DNA from: Roseateles sp.
GTDB lineage: Bacteria > Pseudomonadota > Gammaproteobacteria > Burkholderiales > Burkholderiaceae_C
NCBI GenBank assembly: GCA_016790285.1
Contig: JAEUPJ010000090.1
Location: 1 to 64,000, forward strand
Direction of reading: 5' to 3'
Length of the DNA: 64,000 bases
The notes under the pieces: generated by a model
Databases searched by the model: none
Seen by the model: the letters and a program-made list of their open reading frames with translations, nothing else
What the model was told of the DNA's origin: nothing
Part shown: positions 16,340 to 26,599 of the stretch, piece after piece
Layout: each line of letters opens with the position of its first letter
Numbering within the stretch: the stretch's first letter is position 1
Translations under genes and position numbers: made by a program

Positions 16340-18586
16340 TCAGAGGTTGTCGAGGTAGGTGCGCAGCTTGTCCGAGCGGCTCGGGTGCTTGAGCTTGCGG
16401 ATGGCCTTGGCCTCGATCTGGCGGATGCGCTCACGCGTGACGTCGAACTGCTTGCCGACTTCTTCCAGCGTGTGGTCGCTCTGCATCTCGATGCCGAAGC
16501 GCATGCGCAGCACCTTCGCTTCGCGCGGGGTGAGCGAGTCGAGGATGTCCTTCACCACGTCGCGCAGGCCGGCCTGCATGGCCGCCTCGATGGGCGCGGT
16601 GTTGTTCGTGTCCTCGATGAAGTCGCCCAGGTGGCTGTCGTCGTCGTCCCCGATCGGCGTTTCCATGGAGATCGGCTCCTTGGCGATCTTCATGATCTTT
16701 CGGATCTTGTCCTCGGGGATCTCCATCTTCTCGGCCAGCGTCGGGGCGTCCGGCTCGTAGCCGAACTCCTGCAGGTGCTGGCGCGAGATGCGGTTCATCT
16801 TGTTGATCGTCTCGATCATGTGAACCGGGATGCGGATCGTGCGGGCCTGGTCGGCGATCGAGCGCGTGATGGCCTGGCGGATCCACCACGTGGCATACGT
16901 CGAGAACTTGTAGCCGCGGCGGTATTCGAACTTGTCCACCGCCTTCATCAGGCCGATGTTGCCTTCCTGGATCAGGTCCAGGAACTGCAGGCCGCGGTTG
17001 GTGTACTTCTTGGCGATGGAGATGACCAGGCGCAGGTTGGCCTCGATCATTTCCTTCTTGGCGTCACGAGAGGCCTTCTCGCCCTCGTTCATCTTCTTGT
17101 TGATGTCCTTCAGGTCGTCCAGCGGCACCACGGCCTTGGCCTGGATGTCGATGAGCTTTTGCTGCAGTTCCTGCACGGGCGGCAGGTTGCGGCTCAGGAT
17201 GACGCTGTAGGGCTTGCCGGCTGCGACTTCCTTCTCGGCCCACTTCAGGTTCAGGGCGTTGGGCGGGAAAGTCTTGATGAAGTGCTCTTGGGGCATGCCG
17301 CACTTGTCCACCACGATCTTGCGCAGCTCGCGCTCGTAGCGGCGCACGTCGTCGACCTGGCTGCGCAGGATGTCGCACAGCTTCTCGATGGTCTTGACCG
17401 TGAAGCGGATCGTCATCAGCTCGGCGCTGATGGCCTGCTGGGCCTTGTTGTAGGACAGCGACTTGTAGCCTTCCTTCTCGAAGGCCTTGCGCATCTTGTC
17501 GAAGCTCGCCGACATGGAGTCGAGCTTGACGAGCGCGGCGTTCTTCAGCTCCTCGAGCTTCTTGGTGAGGGCCTTGGAGCCGCCATTGCCGTCGTCGTCG
17601 TCTTCCTCGTCGAACTCGTCGAAATCTTCCTCGGCCACGTAGTCGTCGGCCTCGTCTTCGGCGACGAAGCCGTCGACGACATCGGAGATCTGCATCTCGC
17701 CGGCGCGGATCTTGGTGGCGTACTCGAGGATGTGGGCGATGGTCGTCGGCGAGGCCGAGATGGCCAGCATCATGGCCTGCAGGCCACCTTCGATGCGCTT
17801 GGCGATCTCGATTTCGCCTTCACGCGTGAGCAGCTCGACCGTGCCCATCTCGCGCATGTACATGCGCACCGGGTCGGTCGTGCGGCCGAACTCGGAGTCC
17901 ACCGTCGAGAGCGCGGCTTCGGCGGCTTCTTCGGCTTCTTCTTCGGTGGAGGTGGTGGTGGCGTTGCCCTGGATCAGCAGCGTGGCGGCGTCGGGCGCCT
18001 GCTCGTACACCGCGATGCCCATGTCGTTGAGCATGGACACGATGGCTTCGAGGATTTCCTCGTTGACCAGCTTTTCGGGCAAGTGGTCATTGATTTCCTG
18101 GTGCGTCAGGAAACCGCGCGTCTTGCCCATCTTGATGAGGGTCTTGAGCTCCGAGCGGCGCTTGACGGCTTCCTCTTCGGTCAGGGCGGTCTCTTCCAGG
18201 CCGAATTCGCGCATCAGGGCGCGCTCCTTGGCGCGGCTGACCTTCATGCGCAGCGGCTTGGCCTTGACGGTTTCCTCCTCGACCGCGGCCACTTCCTCGA
18301 CTTCAGGCTCCTCGCCCTCGAGTTCCGCGTCGATGTCGGAGAAGTCTTCCTCGTCGTCGGCTTCCTTCTTGCCGGCGGCCTTCTTGGACGTGGTTTCCGC
18401 CTTGGGCTTGCGACCGCGCTTGGGCTTGTCTTCCTCGGTGGCCTTGGCGGCCACCTTGGCGGCCGGCTTGGCCGTTGCCTTGGCCGCCTTGGCGGGCGCT
18501 TCGGCTGCAGCCTTGACGGCCGTCTTCTTCTTGGGCTCCTCGGCGGGAGCGGGGCTGGCCTTGGGCGCGGTCTTCTTGGCGGTCAT
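16340..18586 (-). CDS. rpoD: RNA polymerase primary sigma factor RpoD
   Basis: Vegetative sigma-70. 748 residues against 613 in E. coli; the extra length is an N-terminal Lys/Ala/Pro-rich arm and an acidic stretch ([15 protein letters not shown]), usual in this order. Region 1.1, the 1.2-2.4 core ([40 protein letters not shown], in positions about 520-560), region 3 and the 4.2 HTH ([22 protein letters not shown]) are all present. The ATG at 18586 has AAGGA upstream and is preferred over the ATG nine codons earlier. Follows dnaG on the same strand but has its own promoter. Confidence 0.98.
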   Translation of the reverse strand: MTAKKTAPKASPAPAEEPKKKTAVKAAAEAPAKAAKATAKPAAKVAAKATEEDKPKRGRKPKAETTSKKAAGKKEADDEEDFSDIDAELEGEEPEVEEVAAVEEETVKAKPLRMKVSRAKERALMREFGLEETALTEEEAVKRRSELKTLIKMGKTRGFLTHQEINDHLPEKLVNEEILEAIVSMLNDMGIAVYEQAPDAATLLIQGNATTTSTEEEAEEAAEAALSTVDSEFGRTTDPVRMYMREMGTVELLTREGEIEIAKRIEGGLQAMMLAISASPTTIAHILEYATKIRAGEMQISDVVDGFVAEDEADDYVAEEDFDEFDEEDDDDGNGGSKALTKKLEELKNAALVKLDSMSASFDKMRKAFEKEGYKSLSYNKAQQAISAELMTIRFTVKTIEKLCDILRSQVDDVRRYERELRKIVVDKCGMPQEHFIKTFPPNALNLKWAEKEVAAGKPYSVILSRNLPPVQELQQKLIDIQAKAVVPLDDLKDINKKMNEGEKASRDAKKEMIEANLRLVISIAKKYTNRGLQFLDLIQEGNIGLMKAVDKFEYRRGYKFSTYATWWIRQAITRSIADQARTIRIPVHMIETINKMNRISRQHLQEFGYEPDAPTLAEKMEIPEDKIRKIMKIAKEPISMETPIGDDDDSHLGDFIEDTNNTAPIEAAMQAGLRDVVKDILDSLTPREAKVLRMRFGIEMQSDHTLEEVGKQFDVTRERIRQIEAKAIRKLKHPSRSDKLRTYLDNL

Positions 18587-18880
18587 GCAGGTCCTTCGGG
18601 TTTGCGCGGTCAATTCAGAAATGCAGCAGCCACCGCGGCCAGCCCGGGCTCGGCGTCAAGCCGGCGGGGCATGGGGGCGGTGGCTTTCGTCGTCAGGGTG
18701 TCGGTCGGATGACCCAGGGACCCCGGCGTGGCGCGAACAAGCTGGCGTGATCGTTTGGTATGCAGAGCTGGCGGATAAGTTTGGCCATCAAAACCCTGTT
18801 TGGGTTGCCCAGTGTCGCTGGGTGGCCGGGTCCGGCATTTCTCTGCCGTCACTCTTGTTGACGCGCGCGGAAAACACGAG

Positions 18881-18909
18881 ATTATGAGCGATCAGGCGCT
18901 GGATTGCAA
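18881..18909 (-). promoter_or_regulatory. Sigma-70 promoter of rpoD
   Basis: On the minus strand -35 TTGCAA (18904-18909) and -10 CATAAT (18881-18886) are separated by 17 bases. The predicted transcript starts near 18874, leaving a leader of about 290 bases before the rpoD ATG at 18586. The rest of 18587-18927 holds no gene; the leader function is unknown. Confidence 0.7.
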
Positions 18910-18927
18910 AACTGTGACAGGGAAACC

Positions 18928-20841
18928 CTAGCCCTGCACGCCGTGGCGCTCGCGCAACCGGGCCAGGGCCTCCAGCGCCAGGCGGCGCTCTTCGTCGGTG
19001 GCGCCGCTGCCGGCGGGCAGGGCAGCCGGCCGGTTCACCCGCAGGGCGTCGACCGCCCGCGCCAGGTCGCCCGCGGGGTCGGATTCCTCGATGCCGAGTT
19101 CCTGCGAGCTGCGCACCAGGCGGTTGACCGCATCACCCCGGCCGTCGGCCACGAGCCCGGCGTGGACGACCGCCCAGGGGCTGGCGCCATGGTGGGTGAG
19201 ATGGCGTTCCAGCCAGTGGATGAGCTCGCCGTGGGTGCCGGGCAGTTCGTGGAGCAGGGCACGGTCTTCTTCGGGCAAGGCGTCCCACAACTCGCTGTGC
19301 TGCAGCAGCAGCCGTGTGGCGTTGTCGGCGGACGTGGCCGGCGTCACCCGCGGGCCTTCCGGGCGTGGTTCGGCGTCCCGACGTGATTTCCAGTCGCCCT
19401 TGCCCTTCCATTCCCCCTTGGGTTTCCACTCGCCCTTGGGCTTCCATTCGCTCTTGCCCTTGCCCTGCCAAGGGGGCGAGTCGGGGCCCGGGGCGCCGTC
19501 GTCCCCCGCCGGCGCGGGCGAGGGCGCGCGAGCCGCTTCGCCGAGCCAGTGGGCCTGGAGTTCGGCCTCCGGCATCTGCCCCTGGCGTGCCAGCTCGCCG
19601 AGCAACTGGCGGCGCAGCAGGCTCTCCGGCAGCAGGTTCCACAGCGGCCGCGCCTGCTTGAGCATGCGCGCGCGGCCCTCGGGTGTGCCCAGGTCGCATC
19701 CCTCGCCGGCCACGGCGACGAGCTGGCGTGACAGCGGCACCGCCGTCTCGATGCAGCGCTCGAAGGCCTCGGCACCGAGTTCGCGCACGTAGGAGTCGGG
19801 GTCGTGCTCAGGCGGCAGGAACAGGAACTTGACCGTGCGCGTCTCGGTGGCATGGGGCAGGGCCGCCTCCAGCGCCCGGCTCGCGGCGCGGCGGCCGGCG
19901 GCGTCGCCGTCGAAACTGAAGACGACCGATTCGGTGTGCCGGAAGAGCTTGTGCACGTGGTCGGCCGTGCAGGCGGTGCCCAGCGTCGCGACCGCGTTGC
20001 CGATGCCGTGCTGGGCCAGGGCGACGACGTCCATGTAGCCCTCCACGACGAGCACATGCCCGCGCTGCCGGATGGCTTGGCGCCCCTCGAAGAGGCCGTA
20101 CAGCTCCCGGCCCTTGATGAAGACCGGCGTTTCGGGTGAGTTGAGGTACTTGGGCTCGCCCTTGTCCAGCACGCGCCCGCCGAAGCCGATGACCTCGCCC
20201 TGGACGTTGCGGATCGGGAACATGATCCGGTCGCGGAAGCGGTCGTAGCGCTTGGCGTCCTGACCGGGCTCCGTCTCTGGCGTGATAACGAGGCCGCATT
20301 CCACGAGTTGCGGGTCGTCGTAGCTCGGGAAACCGCTGGCGAGCGACCGCCAGCCTTCCGGGGCATAGCCCAGGCCGAACCGCGCGGCGATCTGGCCGGT
20401 CAGGCCCCGGCCCTTGAGGTACTTGATCGCCCGCTCGGACAGGCGCAACTGGGCCTTGTAGTAGTCAGAGGCGCGCTCCAGCACGTCGGTCAGGCTCTGC
20501 TGCTTCTGCTTCTCGGCCTTGGCCCGCTCGCGCTGCTCGGGGCTGCGCTCGTCCTGCGGCACCACCATGCCCACCTGCTGGGCGAGGTCTTCCACCGCCT
20601 CGACGAAGTTGGCCCCGGTGTGCTCCATCAGGAAGCCGATGGCGTTGCCGTGCACGCCACAGCCGAAGCAGTGGTAGGTCTGGCGGACGGAGTTGACGTT
20701 GAAGCTCGGCGACTTCTCGCCGTGGAAGGGGCACAGGCCCTTGTGGTTGGCCCCCGCCTTCTTGAGTTCGACATGCTTGCCCACCACGTCGATGATGTCG
20801 ACGCGGGCGAGCAGGTCCTGGATGAAGCCTTGGGGGATCAC
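18928..20841 (-). CDS. dnaG: DNA primase DnaG
   Basis: Makes RNA primers for replication. 637 residues. Zinc-binding domain (CPFHGEKSPSF ... YHCFGC, residues 37-61), RNA polymerase domain with TOPRIM (VVEGYMDV at 265-272, SFDGDAAGRRA at 309-319) and the C-terminal helicase-binding domain (about 505-637). Between the last two, residues 459-486 carry an unusual tandem repeat (see separate entry). It precedes rpoD, the conserved macromolecular-synthesis order, with its ATG at 20841 ten bases from the stop of the GGDEF-EAL gene. Confidence 0.98.
   Translation of the reverse strand: MIPQGFIQDLLARVDIIDVVGKHVELKKAGANHKGLCPFHGEKSPSFNVNSVRQTYHCFGCGVHGNAIGFLMEHTGANFVEAVEDLAQQVGMVVPQDERSPEQRERAKAEKQKQQSLTDVLERASDYYKAQLRLSERAIKYLKGRGLTGQIAARFGLGYAPEGWRSLASGFPSYDDPQLVECGLVITPETEPGQDAKRYDRFRDRIMFPIRNVQGEVIGFGGRVLDKGEPKYLNSPETPVFIKGRELYGLFEGRQAIRQRGHVLVVEGYMDVVALAQHGIGNAVATLGTACTADHVHKLFRHTESVVFSFDGDAAGRRAASRALEAALPHATETRTVKFLFLPPEHDPDSYVRELGAEAFERCIETAVPLSRQLVAVAGEGCDLGTPEGRARMLKQARPLWNLLPESLLRRQLLGELARQGQMPEAELQAHWLGEAARAPSPAPAGDDGAPGPDSPPWQGKGKSEWKPKGEWKPKGEWKGKGDWKSRRDAEPRPEGPRVTPATSADNATRLLLQHSELWDALPEEDRALLHELPGTHGELIHWLERHLTHHGASPWAVVHAGLVADGRGDAVNRLVRSSQELGIEESDPAGDLARAVDALRVNRPAALPAGSGATDEERRLALEALARLRERHGVQG
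19384..19467 (-). repeat. Tandem Trp/Lys/Gly repeat inside dnaG
   Basis: Codes for residues 459-486 of DnaG. The repeat unit is about 6-7 residues, of the form GEWKPK or GDWKGK, present four times with matching DNA repeats (variants of TTCCACTCGCCCTTGGGC on the plus strand). It forms a basic linker between the polymerase and helicase-binding domains, a region with no fixed length in the family. Confidence 0.85.
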
Positions 20842-20850
20842 CCCGGGAGT

Positions 20851-23800
20851 TTAAAGAGACGACGGGGCCGGGGCGCGCAATTGCCCCGCCCAGTCACCGT
20901 TGGCGAAGCTGTCCATCCAGCCGGGCAGGGCCTTGGGTTGCATGGCCGCGGCGATGCCGTTGCCCTGGCCCAGGCGGCAGCCCAGGCGCAGCAGCTCCCG
21001 GGCGTGCGCGCGGCTTTCCACGCCCTTGGCGAGCACCGAGCAGCCGATGTTGCGGGCCAGCCCGATGACGCCCTCCACGAGCGACAGGTCCTGCGCATCG
21101 CCGAGCATGCCCTGCACATAACTGCGGTCGAGCTTGAGTGTGTCCACCGGCAGGCGCTTGAGCGAGCTCAGGCGCGAATAGCCGGCCCCGAAGTCGTCCA
21201 GCGCAATGCCGATGCCCAGACCCAGGCAGCGCTGGATCAGGGCCTGCGTGGCGGCGGTCTCGGCCAGTGCGTCGGCTTCCAGCACGTCCAGGTGCAGCAG
21301 GTGGGCGACCTCGGGCGGCTGGCGCTGGATGAGTTCCTGCAGGCGCTGCGGGAAGTCGTGGCGGCTCAGCTGCCGGGCGCCGACATTGACGCTGATCGGC
21401 AGCCCCTTGCCACCGTTGACACCCGCCTGCAGCCAGTCGGCGGCCTGTGCCAGGGCTTTCTCGATGACCCAGTCGCCGATCTGAACGGCCAGCCCCGTGG
21501 TGGCGATGAGCGGCAGGAAGTGCGCCGGTGCCAAGAGGCCTCGCTCCGGGTGCTGCCAGCGCAGCAGGGCCTCCACGCCCATGACCTGGCCGGTGCGCAG
21601 GTCGATCTGGGGCTGGTAGTACAGCAGCAGCTCGTCGCCATCCAGCGCCTGCTGCAGGCGGGCCAGGGCGATGAGGCCGGCCTCGTCGCGCTGGTCGAGC
21701 GTGGGGTCATGGAACTGGATGCCGCCGCGGCCCGCATGCTTGGCGCGGTAGAGGGCGTGGCCCGCGTGCCGCAGCAGCGTTTCGGGGTCGGCGTCGTCCT
21801 GCGGGTAGACGGTGGCGCCCAGGCTGGCGCCGATCTCGATGGCCAGGCCGTCGCCGATGCGGTTCTCGCGGATGGCCACGGGCGTGCACAGCACCGTCAG
21901 CAGCCGCTCCATGCCGCGCTGGGCCTCCTCGGGCGTCTGGGCGCGCATGAGGACGGCGAACTCGTCGCCGTGCAGCCGCGCGAGCTGGTCGGCCGTGTCG
22001 GGCTCTGACCCGCGCGCGCCGCGCAGCGTGGCCTTGAGCCGGCCGCTGAGCTGCAGCAGCACGGCGTCGGCAGCCAGCTGGCCGTGTTCGGCGTTCACCC
22101 GCGCGAATTCGTCCAGGTCGATGACGGCGACGACCAGCTTGAAGCCGTCCCGGTTGGCCGCAGCCATGGCTTGCTGCAGCAGCCGCATGAACTCGTCGCG
22201 GTTGGGCAGGCCGGTGGCCAGGTCGTAGCGCAGGCGGCGGCGCAAGAGGTCCTGCTGGCGCAGCGTCTCGCCCAGGTCGGTCAGGCTCAGCAGGCGCCAG
22301 CGCGGCGTGATGCCGTCAGGCTCGGGCACCGGGCTGAGCTTGGCGGCGAAGACATGCTGGCCGCCGTCGTCGAGCTCGGCCTGCAGCCGGCCGCTCCAGG
22401 TCTGGCCGTTGGCGAGGTCCGCCAGCAGCTCGGCGGGTTGATGGCCGCTGCGCTGCAGGTTGGACTGGCTCAGCGGCGTGGCCGGGCGGCCGACGAGGGC
22501 CTCGCGGGGGGCGTGCAGGATCTCGCAGTAGGCCGGGTTGACCTCGACCACGCGCCAGTGCGTGTCCACCACCGCCAGGCCTTCGCTCGCCTGCTGGAAG
22601 AGCGTGGCCGACATGCGTTCGCGCTCCTCGGCGGTGCGGCGCCAGCTGATGTCGGCCAGCGTGGCGATCAGGCCGCGGGCGCGACCCTGGCCGTCACGCA
22701 GCGGCACGTGCGCCTGCAGCTCGTGCCAGCGCCAGTCGCCGCCATCGGCAGCCATGCGCAGTGAGAGCGCCACGTGGTTGCGTTGTGGGTCCGCCAGCAT
22801 CTCGCGCAGCGAGCGGCGTGCGCCTTCGCGGTCACGCGGGTGGGCCAGGCGCAGCCAGTCCAGTGGGGCGCTGCCGGTGGAGGAGCCGTCGGGCGGGGTC
22901 GTCAGCGCCAGCCAGCGCGCGGACGCATGGCGCCGGCCCTCCGGCAGCCGCCATTCGGCCAGGGCCAGGCCTTGGGCATCCAGCGCGCTGCGCCAGGCAT
23001 CGCGGTCGCGGAAGTGCTGCTGGCTCAGCCCGATGATCAGCAGCGGCAGGGCCGCCAGCGCGGCGCCCAGCCCGTAGGACGCCAGCGTGGCGGGCGCGCC
23101 CGCCGCCCACAGCACCAGCAGCAACGCACCCAACCTCGCGTTGCTGCGGGGGGCCGCCTGCAGCGCATGCAGGCACAGCAGCAGATGCGGCAGCAGCAGG
23201 AAGGGGCCGGCGCCCGGCAGCCAGACCAGCCCGGCCTGGGCAGCCACGGCTGCCAGTGCCAGCGCGTGGGCAACGCGGCGGCTGCCGCGCCGTGGGCGCT
23301 GGGCGCTGGCCTGCAGGGCCGTGCCCAGGCTCAGCAGACCAAATGACCACGCCGCCATCAACGCCAGCGCACCGGCGCCTGCTTCGCTGGCGGGCAGGCC
23401 GTCCAGCAACAGCACGCCCAGCGCCAGCAAGCCTGCCAGCCCCGGTGTGGCCAGCCCGGCCAAGGCGCCAAAAAGGCCCACCTCCCGCCAGCCCGCCAGG
23501 CGTCCGGTCAGCTGCAGCCGGCGCAGCATTGTCCGGTTCAACGTCACCGCCAGCAGCGGCACCGCCAGCGCAGTGAGCACGGGGGCGGACGACCACAGGT
23601 CCAGCCAGCCGTGCGGGGCCGGCTGTGCGAAGAAGAGCATCGGCAACCCGCCGCCGAGCAGCAGCCCGGCCATCAGCAGGGGCATCACCCACGCACTCAG
23701 CCGCCACAAGGTCAGCAAGCCGAGGGCCGCCAGCAGCATGGGAATGAGCAGCTCCGGCAGAGGCATGGCGCCGGGCGGCTGGGGCAAGCGCACCAGCGGC

Positions 23801-24015
23801 GGGAGTTCGGGGGCGGCCAGCCCCCAGGCGGTCAGCAGGCCGCCGCCGATGCCGGCCACAGCGGCCAGCCCCACGCGGCGCAGGCGACGCCAGCCGCGGC
23901 GGTTCTTGATGCGGCGAGGCCCGGCCGGCAAGGTGGTGGCCGGGCGCGTATGGATGCTCAGGTCCGCCGACGGATCGGCGGTGCTGGATTCGGGCGTGCC
24001 GGAATGCAGATCCAT
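20851..24015 (-). CDS. Membrane-bound PAS-GGDEF-EAL protein, probable c-di-GMP phosphodiesterase
   Basis: About 1054 residues. The first 330 carry roughly ten hydrophobic segments (membrane sensor), then a PAS/PAC region (about 340-590), GGDEF (about 600-750) and EAL (about 770-1030). The EAL domain looks active: VEALLRW near residue 815, NVGARQLSRHDF and DDFGAGYSRLSSLKRLPVDTLK. The GGDEF motif reads HGDEF near residue 680, with no RxxD inhibitory site just before it, so cyclase activity is doubtful while GTP binding could still regulate the EAL. Start: ATG at 24015; the frame also has a TTG at 24021. It runs into dnaG with a ten-base gap. Confidence 0.92.
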   Translation of the reverse strand: MDLHSGTPESSTADPSADLSIHTRPATTLPAGPRRIKNRRGWRRLRRVGLAAVAGIGGGLLTAWGLAAPELPPLVRLPQPPGAMPLPELLIPMLLAALGLLTLWRLSAWVMPLLMAGLLLGGGLPMLFFAQPAPHGWLDLWSSAPVLTALAVPLLAVTLNRTMLRRLQLTGRLAGWREVGLFGALAGLATPGLAGLLALGVLLLDGLPASEAGAGALALMAAWSFGLLSLGTALQASAQRPRRGSRRVAHALALAAVAAQAGLVWLPGAGPFLLLPHLLLCLHALQAAPRSNARLGALLLVLWAAGAPATLASYGLGAALAALPLLIIGLSQQHFRDRDAWRSALDAQGLALAEWRLPEGRRHASARWLALTTPPDGSSTGSAPLDWLRLAHPRDREGARRSLREMLADPQRNHVALSLRMAADGGDWRWHELQAHVPLRDGQGRARGLIATLADISWRRTAEERERMSATLFQQASEGLAVVDTHWRVVEVNPAYCEILHAPREALVGRPATPLSQSNLQRSGHQPAELLADLANGQTWSGRLQAELDDGGQHVFAAKLSPVPEPDGITPRWRLLSLTDLGETLRQQDLLRRRLRYDLATGLPNRDEFMRLLQQAMAAANRDGFKLVVAVIDLDEFARVNAEHGQLAADAVLLQLSGRLKATLRGARGSEPDTADQLARLHGDEFAVLMRAQTPEEAQRGMERLLTVLCTPVAIRENRIGDGLAIEIGASLGATVYPQDDADPETLLRHAGHALYRAKHAGRGGIQFHDPTLDQRDEAGLIALARLQQALDGDELLLYYQPQIDLRTGQVMGVEALLRWQHPERGLLAPAHFLPLIATTGLAVQIGDWVIEKALAQAADWLQAGVNGGKGLPISVNVGARQLSRHDFPQRLQELIQRQPPEVAHLLHLDVLEADALAETAATQALIQRCLGLGIGIALDDFGAGYSRLSSLKRLPVDTLKLDRSYVQGMLGDAQDLSLVEGVIGLARNIGCSVLAKGVESRAHARELLRLGCRLGQGNGIAAAMQPKALPGWMDSFANGDWAGQLRAPAPSSL

Positions 24016-24158
24016 GCTCAAGTCGCGTGGGGGTCAGTCAGCGTCCAAAAGCACCCGCGAAACTCGCCGTCAAACCCAAGGGATAACCCGAGGGCTTGGC
24101 ATTCGGGCGGGGTGTGGTCAGGCATGGCGCAGTTTAGGCGCGATGGCGTCCACAAATG

Positions 24159-24184
24159 AAAAGGGCCATCCCGTAGATGGCCCT
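24159..24184 (-). terminator. Rho-independent terminator after the H-NS-like gene
   Basis: On the minus strand AGGGCCATC / GATGGCCCT is a perfect 9-base stem (24162-24170 with 24176-24184) with a 5-base loop followed by TTTT, about 100 bases downstream of the H-NS-like stop. The remaining sequence from 24022 to 24158 holds no gene. Confidence 0.85.
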
Positions 24185-24282
24185 GAGGTCGCCTCGTCGT
24201 CCGACGGGCGCTGGTGGCAAGACTGGAAACGTGGGCGGAGGGTGTCGTCCGCGCCGTGCCCGGGCTTGCCGAAAATTGCCGG

Positions 24283-24579
24283 TCAGACGGCGAAATCGGT
24301 GAGCTTGGCGCCGCCGGCAATCGCGGCCTTGAGCCACTTGGGTTGCAGGCCGCGGCCGCTCCAGGTTTCGCCGGTGGCTTGGTTGCGGTATTTGGCGGCC
24401 ACTTTGGACACCTTGGCCGGCTTGGGGGTGCGCATGCTGAGGTCGGCCACCGTCAGGCCATATTCGCTCATCAGGGATTTGACCTTCGCCACCGCCTCGG
24501 CGCGCTCGCGCTCCTTGGTTTGGCTGATCTGTTCGTCAAGCGCAGCGCGCTGGGCCAGGAGTTCCTTGAGATTGGACAT
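24283..24579 (-). CDS. H-NS family DNA-binding protein
   Basis: 98 residues. The N-terminal half is a coiled-coil oligomerisation region (LKELLAQRAALDEQISQTKERER); the C-terminal half has the H-NS DNA-binding core YRNQATGETWSGRGLQPKWL (residues about 64-83), close to BpH3/Bv3F-type proteins of Burkholderiales. These silence AT-rich acquired DNA, so the low-G+C island at 1-5402 is a natural type of target. Start has AAGAGG upstream; a good sigma-70 promoter precedes it and a strong terminator follows. Confidence 0.95.
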   Translation of the reverse strand: MSNLKELLAQRAALDEQISQTKERERAEAVAKVKSLMSEYGLTVADLSMRTPKPAKVSKVAAKYRNQATGETWSGRGLQPKWLKAAIAGGAKLTDFAV

Positions 24580-24680
24580 GCTATTCCTCTTGCGAATTGA
24601 CCGGTGAGACGCGCGATGCAGGGCATCGAAGTCTTGGAGATGAAGGGCCTGCAGGTCAGGCCAATATCTCCGCGCTGCGA

Positions 24681-24709
24681 ATTAAATCGCGGGAATCGAA
24701 TTCAGGCAA
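24681..24709 (-). promoter_or_regulatory. Sigma-70 promoter of the H-NS-like gene
   Basis: On the minus strand -35 TTGCCT (24704-24709), -10 TTTAAT (24681-24686), 17-base spacer. The predicted leader is about 95 bases. The region is unusually AT-rich for this genome, which would allow autorepression by the H-NS-like product. Confidence 0.65.
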
Positions 24710-24811
24710 GAGTTTTCGTTGGCGGGCGGCGACGGGTATCGAATTGCAAATGAGGGTTTGCCGATGCGCCATGACGGACGTGACGGCGCGCACTGCCGGC
24801 TTATCGCCGAA

Positions 24812-25090
24812 TCAGTTCGCCGGAGGCACGTAGCCGGCCACGGCCTCGGCGCCGGTACCGAAGAAAAACTGGTCGGCCTGGCGCATGAGGTATTGGCGCG
24901 CCCGCAGGTCGGCAAGGTTCAGGCGGTTTTCATTGACGAGCATGGTCTGGTGCTTCATCCAGGCTGCCCAGGCTTCCTTGCTGACGTTTTCCCAGACCTT
25001 CTTGCCGAGTTCGGTGTGAACCGGATAGGGCGGGAAGTCCAGCCCTTCGGCTTCCTTCTTGAGATAGGCGCATTGGACGGTGCGGGGCAT
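24812..25090 (-). CDS. yggX: Probable Fe(II)-trafficking protein YggX
   Basis: 92 residues. Protects iron-sulfur clusters from oxidative damage. The start [23 protein letters not shown] is typical (conserved Cys7), as are [17 protein letters not shown] and [16 protein letters not shown]. The ATG at 25090 has AGGAG upstream; the longer frame to 25132 is not used. It is downstream of argA, separated by a terminator. Confidence 0.97.
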   Translation of the reverse strand: MPRTVQCAYLKKEAEGLDFPPYPVHTELGKKVWENVSKEAWAAWMKHQTMLVNENRLNLADLRARQYLMRQADQFFFGTGAEAVAGYVPPAN

Positions 25091-25112
25091 GGCGGACTCC
25101 TGGAGCTGGCAA

Positions 25113-25149
25113 GAAAAGATAACGGCCGGCACTTTAGCGCGCCGGCCGT
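25113..25149 (-). terminator. Rho-independent terminator after argA
   Basis: On the minus strand ACGGCCGGC / GCCGGCCGT is a perfect 9-base stem (25122-25130 with 25141-25149) with a 10-base loop, followed by TATCTTTTC. Confidence 0.85.
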
Positions 25150-25169
25150 ATGGCAGGTGGGATCGGGGC

Positions 25170-26513
25170 TTAGTTGAATCTCTTGACCAGCACCAGCGAG
25201 CGCCGGTCCCAGTTGTATTTGCGCTTGCGTTCCTCGGGCAACCATTCGGGGTCGACCTGCTGGAATCCGCGCTTGATGAACCAATGCATGGTGCGCGTGG
25301 TCAGCACGAAGATGCTGTCCAGGCCCATGGCCTTGGCGCGCTGCTCGATCCGTTTGAGCAGACGGTCGCCGTCGCCCTGGCCCTGCACTTCGCTGGAAAC
25401 GGTGAGCGCGGCCATCTCGGCCGTGCGGGCTTCCACGTAGGGGTAGAGCGCCGCGCATCCGAAGATGACGCCGTCGTGCTCGATGACGGTGTAAAGCTCG
25501 GCGTCGCGCTCGATCTCCGTGCGGCTGCGCTTGACCAGCGTGCCGTCGCGCTCGAAGGGTTCGATCAGCTGGATGATGCCGGCCACGTCGTCGGCGCTGG
25601 CCTCGCGCAGGCTCTCGAGCTTCTCGTCCACGACCATCGTGCCGATGCCGTCGTGGGTGTAGACCTCCTGCAGCAGCGCGCCGTCGACCGCGAACGGGAT
25701 GATGTGCGAGCGCTCGACACCGGCGCGGCAGGCTTCGGCGCAGTGGCGCAGATAGAAGGTGACGTCGGTGGGCTCGGGCGTGGGGCTGGCGCTGGACAGC
25801 ATGCGGTCGGCATCGGCCAGGGCCAGTTCGGTGTCGATGGGGCTTTCCGGGTCGTTCGGGTTCTCCGGGACGCCGGCCACCTCGCACACGAACAGCAGCT
25901 TGTCAGCCTGCAGCGCGATCGCGGTGGAGGTGGCGACGTCTTCCATGCTCAGGTTGAACGCCTCGCCCGTGGGCGAGAAGCCGAAGGGCGACAGCAGCAC
26001 GATGGCGCCGATGTCGATGGCGCGCTGGATGGCCGCGCCGTCGACCTTGCGCACGAGGCCCGAATGCTGGAAATCGACGCCGTCGACGATGCCGACCGGC
26101 CGGGCGGTCAGGAAGTTGCCGGAGACGACCCGCACCGTGGCGTTGGCCATCGGGGTGTTGGGCAGGCCCTGGCTGAAGGCGGCCTCGATCTCGAAGCGCA
26201 GCTGGCCGGCGGCTTCCTGGGCGCAGTCCAGGGCCACGGCATCGGTGATGCGCCGGCCGTGGCTGTAGCGCGGCACCTGGCCCTTGGCGGCGAGCTGCTC
26301 GTTGACCTGGGGGCGAAACCCGTGCACCAGCACGATCTTGATGCCCATGGCGTGCAGGATGGCCAGGTCCTGCACGAAGGCGTTCAGCTTGCCCGCGGCG
26401 ACCAGCTCGCCCGGCATCCCTACGACGAAGGTCTCGCCCCGGTAGGCGTGGATGTAGGGCGCCACGGACCGGAACCAGGGCACAAAGGTATGGGGGAAGA
26501 CGAGGCCGCTCAT
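25170..26513 (-). CDS. argA: N-acetylglutamate synthase
   Basis: First step of arginine synthesis: acetyl-CoA + glutamate to N-acetylglutamate. 447 residues with an amino-acid kinase domain ([25 protein letters not shown]) and a C-terminal GNAT domain (about 300-440, [32 protein letters not shown] in pieces). Bifunctional-looking fold, but classical ArgA length. Start is the ATG at 26513 ([10 protein letters not shown]); the frame extends further upstream without need. It is divergent from the VOC gene at 26600. Confidence 0.96.
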   Translation of the reverse strand: MSGLVFPHTFVPWFRSVAPYIHAYRGETFVVGMPGELVAAGKLNAFVQDLAILHAMGIKIVLVHGFRPQVNEQLAAKGQVPRYSHGRRITDAVALDCAQEAAGQLRFEIEAAFSQGLPNTPMANATVRVVSGNFLTARPVGIVDGVDFQHSGLVRKVDGAAIQRAIDIGAIVLLSPFGFSPTGEAFNLSMEDVATSTAIALQADKLLFVCEVAGVPENPNDPESPIDTELALADADRMLSSASPTPEPTDVTFYLRHCAEACRAGVERSHIIPFAVDGALLQEVYTHDGIGTMVVDEKLESLREASADDVAGIIQLIEPFERDGTLVKRSRTEIERDAELYTVIEHDGVIFGCAALYPYVEARTAEMAALTVSSEVQGQGDGDRLLKRIEQRAKAMGLDSIFVLTTRTMHWFIKRGFQQVDPEWLPEERKRKYNWDRRSLVLVKRFN

Positions 26514-26599
26514 GGGGCGCGATTGTGACCCGTGACGAGGGTCACTTGACGGTCGGCAAGGCCCTGCGAGCATCGACGCCCCACCAATCGGAGACTGCG

